Below the pieces are notes generated by a model, which was not told the DNA's origin, did not search any database, and saw nothing but the letters and a program-made list of their open reading frames with translations. A stretch of DNA of 64,000 nt, from NCBI RefSeq assembly GCF_003143935.1, contig NZ_QFRX01000001.1:4565129-4629128 (forward strand), given 5' to 3'. A program made the translations under genes and the position numbers. Positions 7,752 to 15,077 of this stretch are shown here, in pieces (the stretch's first letter is position 1; each line of letters begins with the position of its first letter). The stretch is from Streptomyces sp. Act143. Its GTDB lineage: Bacteria > Actinomycetota > Actinomycetes > Streptomycetales > Streptomycetaceae.

Positions 7752-7767
7752 ATATCCATGGGGATAT
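7752..7767. promoter_or_regulatory. 16-bp palindrome overlapping the LysR gene start
   Basis: ATATCC-ATGG-GGATAT is a perfect inverted repeat. Its right arm runs into the ATG at 7766 of the LysR-type gene, about 60 bp from the divergent RidA start. This suits an autoregulatory LysR binding site, although LysR sites are usually T-N11-A type. Confidence 0.4.
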
Positions 7768-8656
7768 GGAAATGGACCGGCGACCGGAACTCCCCCTCCC
7801 CCAGCTCCACGCCTTCGTCGTCCTCGCCGAGGAACTGCACTTCGGTCGGGCCGCCGCACGGCTCGGCATCGCCCAGCCGCCGCTGAGCCAGCAGATCCGG
7901 CGGCTGGAGGACAAGGTCGGCGCGCCCCTCTTCGTACGGCCGCCGGGACCCGTCGCCCTCACCCCCGCCGGACGGGAGCTCCTGCCCGCCGCCCGGCAGG
8001 CCCTCGCCACCCTCACCGACGGCCTCGCGGCGGCCCGCGCGGCGGCGGCCGGCCGGACCGGCAGCCTGCACCTCGGCTTCGCCGCCTCCCTCGCCCTGAC
8101 CCTGCTGCCCGGGCTGCTGCGCGCGTACGTCGACCGGTATCCGCAAGTCCGGCTGGACATCCGGGAGATGACCAGCGCACCCCAGCTGACCGCCCTGCGC
8201 GAGGGCACCCTCGACGTCGGCCTCGTCCGCGAACCCCCGCCCGCCGACCCGGACCTGTCCTTCCGTACGGTCCTGACCGAGCCGCTCATGGCGGTGCTGC
8301 CGCGCGCCCATCCCCTGGCGGCACAACGCGCGGTGGATCCCGCCCAGTTGGCCCGGTCGCCCTTCGTGCTGCTCCCCCGGGAGGCCGGCCCCGGTCTCCA
8401 CGACCGCATCACCGCCCTGTGCGCCCCGCGCATCGCCCAGCACGCCACCGAGTGGCAGACCGTCTGCGCCCTCGTCGAGGCCGGCCTCGGGGTCTCGATC
8501 GCACCGGCGAGCACCCGCCGCATCCGGCTCAAGGACGTCGCCTTCCGGCCCCTCGCCGGGACGGACGCGCGGACCGTGGTCGCGGTGGCCTGGCGCCGGG
8601 ACGACGACAGCCCGCTCGTGGCGAATCTCCTGGAGACGATCACGCGTCCGGGGTGA
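7766..8656 (+). CDS. LysR-family transcriptional regulator
   Basis: A 296-residue LysR-type regulator. It has an N-terminal winged helix-turn-helix (residues about 8-65, LHFGRAAARLGIAQPPLSQQIRRLEDKVG) and a periplasmic-binding-protein-like effector domain (about 90-290, starting GSLHLGFAASLALTLLPGLL). It is divergent from the RidA/GNAT pair, its most likely target. The start could be the ATG at 7766 or the one at 7772. Its 3' end overlaps the convergent LysR gene by 17 bp (8640-8656). Confidence 0.88.
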   Translation: MEMDRRPELPLPQLHAFVVLAEELHFGRAAARLGIAQPPLSQQIRRLEDKVGAPLFVRPPGPVALTPAGRELLPAARQALATLTDGLAAARAAAAGRTGSLHLGFAASLALTLLPGLLRAYVDRYPQVRLDIREMTSAPQLTALREGTLDVGLVREPPPADPDLSFRTVLTEPLMAVLPRAHPLAAQRAVDPAQLARSPFVLLPREAGPGLHDRITALCAPRIAQHATEWQTVCALVEAGLGVSIAPASTRRIRLKDVAFRPLAGTDARTVVAVAWRRDDDSPLVANLLETITRPG

Positions 8657-9713
8657 GGTGCTCCTTCGCCGCCTTGCGGAACGCCGTCACCAGGCGGCTG
8701 CGGTCGTCCGCGCGGGTGGCCACCACGACATGGCTCGGCTCGACGCCGGTCAGCGGGACCATGGTCAGGTCGGGCCGCAGGATCCTGCCGACGGACTGCG
8801 CGGCCACGGCCAACGACTCGCCGGAGGCCACGAGTTCGAACTTGTCCTCGACCGCCTCGATGAGCGGCCCGTCCGGTGCCGGACGCCCGTCCGGACGCGG
8901 CTCGAACCGCCAGAACGCGCTGCGCACCGGGTCCGCCGTGCGGGGCAGCGGCTCGTCTGCGATGTCGTCGAGGGTGACGGACTCCTTGCCGGCCAGCCGA
9001 TGGTCGAGGGGCACGATCAGCACGCGCGGCTCGTCGTAGAGGACCGTCACCCGCAGCCGCTCGGTGCGGAACGGCAGCCGGGTCACCACCGCGTCCACCC
9101 GGCGGTCGAGCAGGGCGTGGTGCACGTCGTCCCAGCTCAGATGGGTGGCCTGCACCTCGGCGTCCGGGTGCCGGTGCCGTACCGCCCGTACCGCCGGGGT
9201 GACGATGATGCCCGAGGTGTAGCCGACCGTGATCCGGTGGGGCTGCGCGGCGGCACGCGCGCGTACGGCCGCCTGCGCCGCCGCCCGCAGCAGCGCCTCG
9301 GCCTCCGGCAGGAAGGCCTCCCCCGCCTCGGTCAGCCGCGTGCCCTGCGGCGTCCGGTCCAGCAGACGCGCCCCCAGCTCCCGCTCCAGCCGCTGCACCT
9401 GACGGCTCAGCGACGGCTGGGTGATGTGCAGGGCGGTGGCGGCACGGCCGAAGTGCCGGTGCTCGGCGACGACGGTGAAGTACCGCACGAGCCGGAGATC
9501 GAGGTCCACGGGAATCGGCTGGGCGGGCTGGGTGGGTTGGGCCGGCTGGGTCGCCTGCGTGGGCCGGATCGGCTGCGTCGGCCAGGAGGGCTGGACCGGC
9601 TGGCGTGGCTGTGCGCGGGGCGCGGGCTGGACCGCCTGGGTGGGCTGGACCGGCTGCGTCGGCCGGGTGGACTGGACCGGCCGGGTGGGATGGATCGGCT
9701 GGGAGTCGGCCAT
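8640..9713 (-). CDS. LysR-family regulator with Pro/Gln-rich repetitive N-terminal extension
   Basis: A 357-residue protein. The first ~68 residues are a low-complexity tandem array of PTQPxxP-type units (Pro, Gln, Thr rich). This is followed by a standard LysR helix-turn-helix (about 72-130, HRHFGRAATALHITQPSLSRQVQRLERELG) and an effector-binding domain. Without the extension the length is that of a normal LysR regulator. If translation began near VDLDLRLVRYF the repeats would be untranslated, but the frame stays open back to the ATG at 9713, 126 bp from the divergent SDR gene. That SDR gene is its likely target. Overlaps the convergent LysR gene by 17 bp. Confidence 0.82.
   Translation of the reverse strand: MADSQPIHPTRPVQSTRPTQPVQPTQAVQPAPRAQPRQPVQPSWPTQPIRPTQATQPAQPTQPAQPIPVDLDLRLVRYFTVVAEHRHFGRAATALHITQPSLSRQVQRLERELGARLLDRTPQGTRLTEAGEAFLPEAEALLRAAAQAAVRARAAAQPHRITVGYTSGIIVTPAVRAVRHRHPDAEVQATHLSWDDVHHALLDRRVDAVVTRLPFRTERLRVTVLYDEPRVLIVPLDHRLAGKESVTLDDIADEPLPRTADPVRSAFWRFEPRPDGRPAPDGPLIEAVEDKFELVASGESLAVAAQSVGRILRPDLTMVPLTGVEPSHVVVATRADDRSRLVTAFRKAAKEHLTPDA
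9507..9710. repeat. degenerate short tandem repeat encoding PTQP units
   Basis: Repeats of roughly 9-15 bp based on GGCTGGGTGGGCTGG / GGCTGCGTCGGCC variants run through the 5' end of the LysR gene at 8640-9713. The matching amino-acid units are imperfect (PTQP, PVQP, PAQP, PIRP). This suggests slippage-prone DNA whose copy number may vary among strains. Confidence 0.65.
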
Positions 9714-9839
9714 CCAGTGAGTCTAGCTGCGGTGATGCCCAGATCGCATTGCCGTATACGAAACAGGCTTTGGACGCGGGGCACTTCCGGTCCGGAGGCT
9801 GGAGGCATCGCGAATCCCCTTTTCCTGGAGGTCATCGGC

Positions 9840-10751
9840 ATGCGTGTGTTCGTCACCGGCGCCAGCGGTTTCGTCGGTTCCGCCGTCGTCCGTGAACTCA
9901 TCGGCGCGGGACACGAGGTCCTCGGCCTGGCCCGCTCCGACCGCTCCGCGGCGGCACTGCGGGCGGCCGGGGCGCAGGTGCACCGGGGTGACCTGGACGA
10001 CCTGGACAGCCTGCGCCGCGGCGCGGACGCGGCGGACGGGGTCATCCACACCGCCTTCAAGCACGACTTCTCGAACATCGCCGCCTCGGGCGTGATCGAC
10101 CTGCACGCCATCGAGGCGATGGGCGCGGTACTCGAAGGCACCGGCAAGCCCTTCGTGACGACCTCGGCGTTCCTGGTCGAGCCCGGCATCCTCGCCACCG
10201 AGGAGGACCCGGCCCACCCGGACTCCGTGGCCCCCTTCCGCGTCCCCTCCGAGGAGGCCACCCTCGCCCTCGCCGACCACGGCGTCCGCGCCTCGGTCGT
10301 CCGGCTGCCGCCGTCCGTGCACGGTCCCGAGGACGGCGCCTTCGTACCCAAGCTCATCGACACGGCCCGCGAGAAGGGCGTCTCCGCGATGATCGACGAG
10401 GGCACCAACCACTGGCCGGCCGTCCACCGCCTGGACGCGGCCCGCCTCTACCGCCTCGCCCTGGAGGAGGCTGCCGCGGGCACCCGCGTCCACGCCGTCG
10501 ACGACGAGGGCGTACCCCTGCACGACATCGCGACCGAGATCGGCCGCGGCCTGGGCGTGCCGGTGGTGCGGATACCCCGGGCCGAGGCCGCCGCCCACTT
10601 CGGCTGGATCGCCCACTTCGCCGCCCTGGACCTCCGCGCGTCCAGCGCCCTGACCCGCCGGCGCCTGGGCTGGAAGCCGGAGCAGCCGGGACTGCTCGCG
10701 GACCTGGCGGAGGGACACTACTTCGCGGCGGGGCGCAGGAGCGTCCTCTGA
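9840..10751 (+). CDS. NAD(P)-dependent epimerase/dehydratase-type SDR oxidoreductase
   Basis: A 303-residue extended short-chain dehydrogenase/reductase. The Rossmann nucleotide-binding motif VTGASGFVGSAVVREL is at the N-terminus, with LARSDRSAAALRA after beta-2, which favours NADP. The canonical YxxxK is not evident at the usual position, placing it in the atypical NAD(P)H-binding/epimerase group. The ATG at 9840 has GGAGG 8 bp upstream. Divergent from the repeat-bearing LysR gene, which probably controls it. Substrate unknown. Confidence 0.85.
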   Translation: MRVFVTGASGFVGSAVVRELIGAGHEVLGLARSDRSAAALRAAGAQVHRGDLDDLDSLRRGADAADGVIHTAFKHDFSNIAASGVIDLHAIEAMGAVLEGTGKPFVTTSAFLVEPGILATEEDPAHPDSVAPFRVPSEEATLALADHGVRASVVRLPPSVHGPEDGAFVPKLIDTAREKGVSAMIDEGTNHWPAVHRLDAARLYRLALEEAAAGTRVHAVDDEGVPLHDIATEIGRGLGVPVVRIPRAEAAAHFGWIAHFAALDLRASSALTRRRLGWKPEQPGLLADLAEGHYFAAGRRSVL

Positions 10752-11167
10752 GCACCGCAGGATCACCGGCGACCGCGAGATCCTCTCCGCCTGCCGCGGC
10801 TCGCCTCCCTCTCCCTTTCCGAAAAAGCGGTTGATCGGGCGCCGACGGTTTCTTAGGCTGCTGCTACTTCGGAAGGGAGGTGGTTCGGCAGATGTATTCA
10901 TACCGGACGGAAGAGGTGGCTGCGGGCTAGCGGCCCGTCACCACATTCAGTGCGGTGCCGGACCCGTGCGCGACAGACGCGTGCAGCCGGCCCAATCCCA
11001 AGCAGTCACCCGACCCGTGAGCTCGCCGGTACGTCCGGCCGGCTCCCCCGCTTCGGCGGAGGGAACCCGAGCTCGCGGGTCGTCTGCGTATCCAGGGGTC
11101 CGGTGGAAGATGTGCGGGAGTGATCTGCGACACCCGCGTCTTCTGCGGCGCGCAGTACCCTGACCGC
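10752..11167. other. 416-bp intergenic region, GC-rich with hairpins, no assigned gene
   Basis: Between the SDR stop and the leader peptide of the oxygenase gene. It contains a 12-codon open frame (10892-10930, MYSYRTEEVAAG) with AAGGGAGG 11 bp upstream whose TAG stop lies in the loop of a CGGGC/GCCCG hairpin (10923-10937), and a CCGC-TTCG-GCGG hairpin near 11048-11059. It may hold a terminator, a structured RNA, or attenuator-like signals. I recognise no known RNA family. Confidence 0.4.
11156..11161 (+). promoter_or_regulatory. candidate -10 hexamer for a leaderless leader-peptide transcript
   Basis: TACCCT lies 6 bp before the ATG of the leader peptide. Transcription would then start at or next to the ATG, making the message leaderless, which is common in Streptomyces. 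No clear -35 is seen. Confidence 0.35.
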
Positions 11168-11242
11168 ATGCTTTCGCTCGTTCGACGCCGCCACGTGGAC
11201 TACGTCCGCGTCACGAGCATGGGCTGTCGACGCTCGGTCTGA
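11168..11242 (+). CDS. putative cis-acting leader peptide (RRHVD-x-RV-type), 24 aa
   Basis: A 24-residue open frame: MLSLVRRRHVDYVRVTSMGC followed by RRSV and TGA. It carries the RRHVDxxRV...C motif of the actinobacterial putative leader peptides commonly found before sulfur/cysteine-related and other metabolic genes. In those, ribosome stalling at a Cys codon is thought to affect downstream expression. It lies 64 bp upstream of the 2OG-oxygenase ATG in the same orientation and a TACCCT element sits 6 bp before its ATG. The single Cys (TGT, codon 20) is near the end. Family membership is from motif recognition. Confidence 0.7.
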   Translation: MLSLVRRRHVDYVRVTSMGCRRSV

Positions 11243-11306
11243 GCCTCCGGTCCCCGTGCAGCCGATCCGCTGCCGCTTTCCCTTTCTCACCCTTGCGGAC
11301 ACACCC

Positions 11307-12335
11307 ATGACCGACGTGTCGACGAATCCGTCGTACCAGCAGCTTCCGATCATCGATCTCTCCGCCGCCGACCGCGGCCCGCAGGCCCGTGCGCTGCTCC
11401 ACGCCCAGTTGCACAGTGCCGCCCATGACGTGGGGTTCTTCCAGCTCGTCGGGCATGGGGTCCCGGCAGGTGAGGTCGACGCCCTGCTCTCCGCCATGCG
11501 GAGGTTCTTCGCCCTGCCCGAGGCCGAGCGGCTCGCTCTCGACAATGTGCGCTCGCCGCATTTCCGGGGGTACACCCGGACCGGCGACGAGCGGACCGGG
11601 GGCAGCCGGGACTGGCGGGACCAGCTCGACATCGGGGCCGAACGGCCCGCCCGGGCACCCGGGGCCGGTGAGCCGGCCTACTGGTGGCTGGAGGGCCCGA
11701 ACCAGTGGCCCGAGTCCCTGCCCGAGCTGCGTACCGCCGCACTCGCCTGGGTGGCGCGGCTCAGCTCGGTCGCCGAGCGGCTGCTGCACGAGCTGCTCGC
11801 CGCCATCGGGGCGCCGCCGGACTTCTACGACCCGGTCTTCGGGGAGCACGCCCATCCGCACCTCAAGCTCGTGCGGTACCCGGGGAGCGCCGGTGACGGC
11901 GCCGATCAGGGGGTCGGGGCGCACAAGGACTACGGGTTCCTGACGCTGCTGCTGCAGGACCAGGTCGGCGGGCTGCAGGTGCAGCGCGCGGACGGGCTCT
12001 TCCACGACGTGCCGCCGTTGGAGGGGGCCTTCGTCGTCAATCTCGGGGAGCTGCTGGAAGTGGCGACCAACGGGTATCTCATGGCCACCCGGCACCGGGT
12101 GGTCTCCCCGCCCGGCGCCACCGAGCGGTTCTCCGTGCCGTTCTTCTACAACCCGCGCCTGGACGCGCGGGTCGAGCCGCTGCCCTTCGCACACGCCGGC
12201 ACCGCGCCGGGCGTCTCCGACGATCCCGCCAACCCGCTGTTCGCCGAGTACGGCTACAACGAGCTGAAGGGCAAGCTGCGGGCGCATCCGCTGGTGGCGG
12301 AACGGCATCACCGGCGCTTGCTGACTCCGGCTTAG
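11307..12335 (+). CDS. 2-oxoglutarate/Fe(II)-dependent oxygenase, isopenicillin N synthase family
   Basis: A 342-residue IPNS-like dioxygenase. The N-terminal DIOX_N region starts LPIIDLSAADRG. The double-stranded beta-helix core carries the iron ligands: the HxD pair in GVGAHKDYGFLTLLLQDQ and the distal His in MATRHRVVSPP. The 2OG-binding Arg and the RxS motif are in ERFSVPFF. Such enzymes hydroxylate or desaturate small molecules. ATG at 11307 gives the family N-terminus. A leader peptide (11168-11242) precedes it, suggesting attenuation or coupled control. Convergent with citrate synthase; a repeat/terminator hairpin separates them. Confidence 0.88.
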   Translation: MTDVSTNPSYQQLPIIDLSAADRGPQARALLHAQLHSAAHDVGFFQLVGHGVPAGEVDALLSAMRRFFALPEAERLALDNVRSPHFRGYTRTGDERTGGSRDWRDQLDIGAERPARAPGAGEPAYWWLEGPNQWPESLPELRTAALAWVARLSSVAERLLHELLAAIGAPPDFYDPVFGEHAHPHLKLVRYPGSAGDGADQGVGAHKDYGFLTLLLQDQVGGLQVQRADGLFHDVPPLEGAFVVNLGELLEVATNGYLMATRHRVVSPPGATERFSVPFFYNPRLDARVEPLPFAHAGTAPGVSDDPANPLFAEYGYNELKGKLRAHPLVAERHHRRLLTPA

Positions 12336-12368
12336 TCGCGCCCCCCGGGGCGCGGGGAACCGCGCGAC
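12335..12368. terminator. hairpin between oxygenase and citrate synthase genes
   Basis: GTCGCGC (12335-12341) pairs perfectly with GCGCGAC (12362-12368), the enclosed C/G-rich stretch adding further pairing. It begins at the last base of the oxygenase stop and overlaps the intergenic repeat at 12347-12392. It could terminate both convergent transcripts. Confidence 0.5.
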
Positions 12369-12392
12369 CGGCCACCGGCCGGTCCGCGGTCG
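12347..12392. repeat. Streptomyces intergenic repeat, copy 1
   Basis: Begins GGGGCGCGGGGAACCGCGCG and continues with ACCGGCCAC. It shares the block GGGGCGCGGGGAAC-GCGCGACCGGCCAC with the second copy at 49389-49432. Both lie between convergent genes. I recognise this as a widely dispersed Streptomyces intergenic sequence but know no agreed name. Confidence 0.7.
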
Positions 12393-12415
12393 CCCGCGCT
12401 CCTGGGGCACCCGCC

Positions 12416-13543
12416 TCAGTGGGCGGCGATCTCCCCGAATCCCTCGACGTCCCGCGGGCTCCGCGCCCCCGGGCCCACATAGCGAGCGGAGGGCCGCACC
12501 AGGCGCCCCGTCCGCTTCTGTTCCAGGATGTGCGCCGACCAACCGGCCGTGCGGGCGCAGGTGAACATCGACGTGAACATGTGCGCCGGAACCTCGGCGA
12601 AGTCGAGGACGATCGCCGCCCAGAACTCGACGTTGGTGGCCAGGACGCGGTCGGGGCGGCGGGCGTGGAGTTCCGCCAGGGCCGCCTTCTCCAGGGCCTC
12701 GGCGACCTCGAAGCGCGGGGCGCCCAGCTCGCGGGCCGTGCGGCGCAGGACGCGCGCGCGGGGGTCCTCGGCCCGGTAGACGCGGTGGCCGAAGCCCATC
12801 AGGCGCTCGCCCTTGTCCAGGGCCTGCTTGACGTACGCCTCGGCGTCGCCCGTGCGCTCGATCTCCTCGATCATGTACAGGACTCGGGAGGGGGCGCCGC
12901 CGTGCAGCGGGCCGGACATGGCTCCCACGGCGCCGGACAGCGCCGCCGCCACGTCCGCGCCCGTCGAGGCAATCACGCGCGCGGTGAACGTGGACGCGTT
13001 CATGCCGTGCTCGGCGGCAGAGGTCCAGTAGGCGTCGACCGCCGCCACGTGCTTGGGGTCGGGTTCGCCGCGCCAGCGGATCATGAAGCGTTCGACGACG
13101 GACTGGGCCTTGTCGATCTCGCGCTGCGGGACCATGGGGCGGCCCTGGCCGCGGGCGGACTGGGCGACGTAGGACAGGGCCATGACGGCGGCGCGGGCGA
13201 GGTCCTCGCGGGCCTGGGCCTCGTCGATGTCGAGGAGGGGTTTCAGGCCCCAGACGGGGGCCAGCATCGCCAGCGCCGACTGGACGTCCACGCGGATGTC
13301 GCCGGAGTGGACCGGGATCGGGAAGGGCTCGGCGGGCGGCAGGCCGGGGCGGAAGGCGCCGTCGACGAGCAGGCCCCAGACGTTGCCGAACGAGACATGA
13401 CCGACGAGGTCCTCGATGTCGACGCCGCGGTACCGGAGGGCGCCGCCCTCCTTGTCCGGTTCGGCGATCTCCGTCTCGAATGCGACGACTCCTTCGAGGC
13501 CGGGTACGAAGGAGGGGTCAAAGCCGTGGTCGAGGTCGGACAT
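12416..13543 (-). CDS. citrate synthase family protein (citrate synthase 2-like)
   Basis: A 375-residue citrate synthase-type enzyme, condensing acetyl-CoA (or propionyl-CoA) with oxaloacetate. The signature is intact: GFGHRVYRAEDPRARVLRR (His and Arg of the active site), preceded by GPLHGGAPSRVL with the second catalytic His. The catalytic Asp region is near LATNVEFWAAIVLDFAEVP. The length is that of the short actinobacterial citrate synthase-like group rather than the ~430-residue type, so it may be methylcitrate synthase-like or secondary. The ATG at 13543 has GAGGAG 7 bp upstream. Divergent from pdxH. Confidence 0.9.
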   Translation of the reverse strand: MSDLDHGFDPSFVPGLEGVVAFETEIAEPDKEGGALRYRGVDIEDLVGHVSFGNVWGLLVDGAFRPGLPPAEPFPIPVHSGDIRVDVQSALAMLAPVWGLKPLLDIDEAQAREDLARAAVMALSYVAQSARGQGRPMVPQREIDKAQSVVERFMIRWRGEPDPKHVAAVDAYWTSAAEHGMNASTFTARVIASTGADVAAALSGAVGAMSGPLHGGAPSRVLYMIEEIERTGDAEAYVKQALDKGERLMGFGHRVYRAEDPRARVLRRTARELGAPRFEVAEALEKAALAELHARRPDRVLATNVEFWAAIVLDFAEVPAHMFTSMFTCARTAGWSAHILEQKRTGRLVRPSARYVGPGARSPRDVEGFGEIAAH

Positions 13544-13633
13544 CAGGCGGCTCCTCATGATGTGTGCGCGGATGACGCCGACGGATCCACGGCCCGTGCG
13601 GAGGCTCGCGGTCCTGGGCGGTCACCCCTGTGA

Positions 13634-13743
13634 TGCCCCGTTCGGTCGGCGGTCACCCCACGGGGTGGCATCTGCACCATATCCCCGAGTGCCAGCCTTG
13701 GGCAGATTTTGCGGCACTCAGTGCCACCTTCCGTGGGGTGGCG
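13634..13743. promoter_or_regulatory. citrate synthase/pdxH divergent promoter region with inverted repeats
   Basis: The 222 bp between the divergent starts hold two inverted repeats with related arms: CACCCC-AC-GGGGTG near 13655 and GCCACC-N8-GGTGGC near 13722. The shared CCACnn/GGTGG character suggests binding sites for one regulator, not identified. Confidence 0.35.
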
Positions 13744-13765
13744 TTCGATACGGCAAGATGACCAC

Positions 13766-14452
13766 GTGACCGACGCACACGCCGTCTCCCATGGCCCCGA
13801 CGCCGCCCTCGACCCCGCCTCGATGCGCAAGCAGTACCGGGCCGAGGGGCTCTCCGAGGGCGAGCTGGCCGCCACCCCGGTGGAGCAGTTCGCGCGCTGG
13901 TTCAAGCAGGCCGCGACGGAGGCCCATCTGTTCGAACCGAACGCCATGGTCGTGTCGACGGCCGATGCGGAGGGGCGGCCGAGTTCGCGGACGGTGCTGC
14001 TGAAGCAGTTCGACGAGCAGGGGTTCGTCTTCTACACCAACTACGGCTCCCGCAAGGCCCGTGACCTCGCCGAGAACCCCTACGTCTCGCTTCTCTTCCC
14101 CTGGCATCCGATGGCCCGCCAGGTGATCGTCACCGGCGTCGCGCGCCGCACCGGGCGGGACGAGACCGCCGCGTACTTCCGTACCCGGCCGCACGGCTCA
14201 CAGCTGGGGGCGTGGGCCAGCGAGCAGTCCGCGGTGATCGGCACCCGGGCCGAGCTGGAGGCGTCGTACGCCGAGCTGGCGGGCCGCTATCCGGAGGGCG
14301 AGCAGGTGCCGGTGCCGCCGCACTGGGGCGGCTTCAGGGTGGCTCCGCAGACGGTGGAGTTCTGGCAGGGGCGGGAGAACCGGCTGCACGACCGGCTGCG
14401 GTACGTGGCGGAGACGGACGGGAGCTGGCGGGTGGAGCGGCTCAGTCCCTGA
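13766..14452 (+). CDS. pdxH: pyridoxamine 5'-phosphate oxidase
   Basis: A 228-residue FMN-dependent PNPOx that oxidises pyridoxamine/pyridoxine 5'-phosphate to pyridoxal 5'-phosphate. The FMN-binding core reads VSTADAEGRPSSRTVLLK, and YTNYGSRKARDL and HGSQLGAWASEQS follow. The C-terminal PNPOx signature is VEFWQGRENRLHDRLRY. It starts at the GTG at 13766; the in-frame upstream extension is unrelated to the family. Its 3' end overlaps the convergent TetR gene by 11 bp. Confidence 0.93.
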   Translation: MTDAHAVSHGPDAALDPASMRKQYRAEGLSEGELAATPVEQFARWFKQAATEAHLFEPNAMVVSTADAEGRPSSRTVLLKQFDEQGFVFYTNYGSRKARDLAENPYVSLLFPWHPMARQVIVTGVARRTGRDETAAYFRTRPHGSQLGAWASEQSAVIGTRAELEASYAELAGRYPEGEQVPVPPHWGGFRVAPQTVEFWQGRENRLHDRLRYVAETDGSWRVERLSP

Positions 14453-15077
14453 GGGCCGCCTCCACCAGTGCCGTCCATTGCGCGACCACCTTCTCCCGGC
14501 GGCCCTTGTCGTCCGTGAGCAGGTTGGCCAGGCCCAGGCCCCGGGCCATGTCCAGCAGGCCCTGGACGGTCTCGCGCACCCCCGGACGGGACTCGTCGGC
14601 GTCCAGCAGGTCGACCGCGATGCGGTGGGTCTCGCGGCCGACGCGGGCTTCCAGCTCCGTCACCTGGGGGCGGAGCTGCTCCTCGTTGGACGCGGCGACC
14701 CACAGGTGGAGGGCCGCCCGGAAGAGCGGTCCGGTGTAGAGGTCGACGAGGGCCGACACGACCGCTGTGCGGTCACCGGCCGCGCCCTCGGGGAACAGGG
14801 CGCGGATCGCGCCGGAGCGCTCCTCGGCGACGTACTCCACGGCCGCGGTGAACAGGTCCTCGCGGGTCGGGAAGTGGTGCTGGGCGGCGCCCCGGGAGAC
14901 GCCCGCGCGTTCGGCGACGACCGAGACCGTGGAGCCCGCCCAGCCGCGTTCGGCGAGGCAGGCCACGGCGGCTTCCAGGAGCCGCTGCCGGGTGGCCCGG
15001 CTGCGGTCCTGCTTGGGGGTGCGTTCCTGGGTGCGTTCCTGGGGGGAACGGTCCATACGGTCGCCGACCGTGCTCAC
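14442..15077 (-). CDS. TetR-family regulator, last gene of the acyl-CoA operon
   Basis: About 211 residues. A TetR N-terminal helix-turn-helix (about residues 30-75: STVSVVAERAGVSRGAAQHHFPTREDLF) is followed by a helical ligand-binding domain typical of acyl-CoA or small-acid responsive repressors. The GTG at 15077 overlaps the enoyl-CoA hydratase stop by 4 bp, matching the other junctions in this operon; an ATG at 15086 is the alternative. As the operon's own terminal regulator it probably represses the promoter at about 24.5 kb, where a GCAAGC-GT-GCTTGC palindrome sits. Confidence 0.87.
   Translation of the reverse strand: MSTVGDRMDRSPQERTQERTPKQDRSRATRQRLLEAAVACLAERGWAGSTVSVVAERAGVSRGAAQHHFPTREDLFTAAVEYVAEERSGAIRALFPEGAAGDRTAVVSALVDLYTGPLFRAALHLWVAASNEEQLRPQVTELEARVGRETHRIAVDLLDADESRPGVRETVQGLLDMARGLGLANLLTDDKGRREKVVAQWTALVEAALRD

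Noticed and set aside
9507..9710. CRISPR-like array
   Set aside because: Repeats are short, degenerate and in frame within a coding sequence, with no unique spacers.
10927..11169. An 80-codon minus-strand frame in the oxygenase upstream region
   Set aside because: No recognisable motif or ribosome site, and composition is not protein-like.
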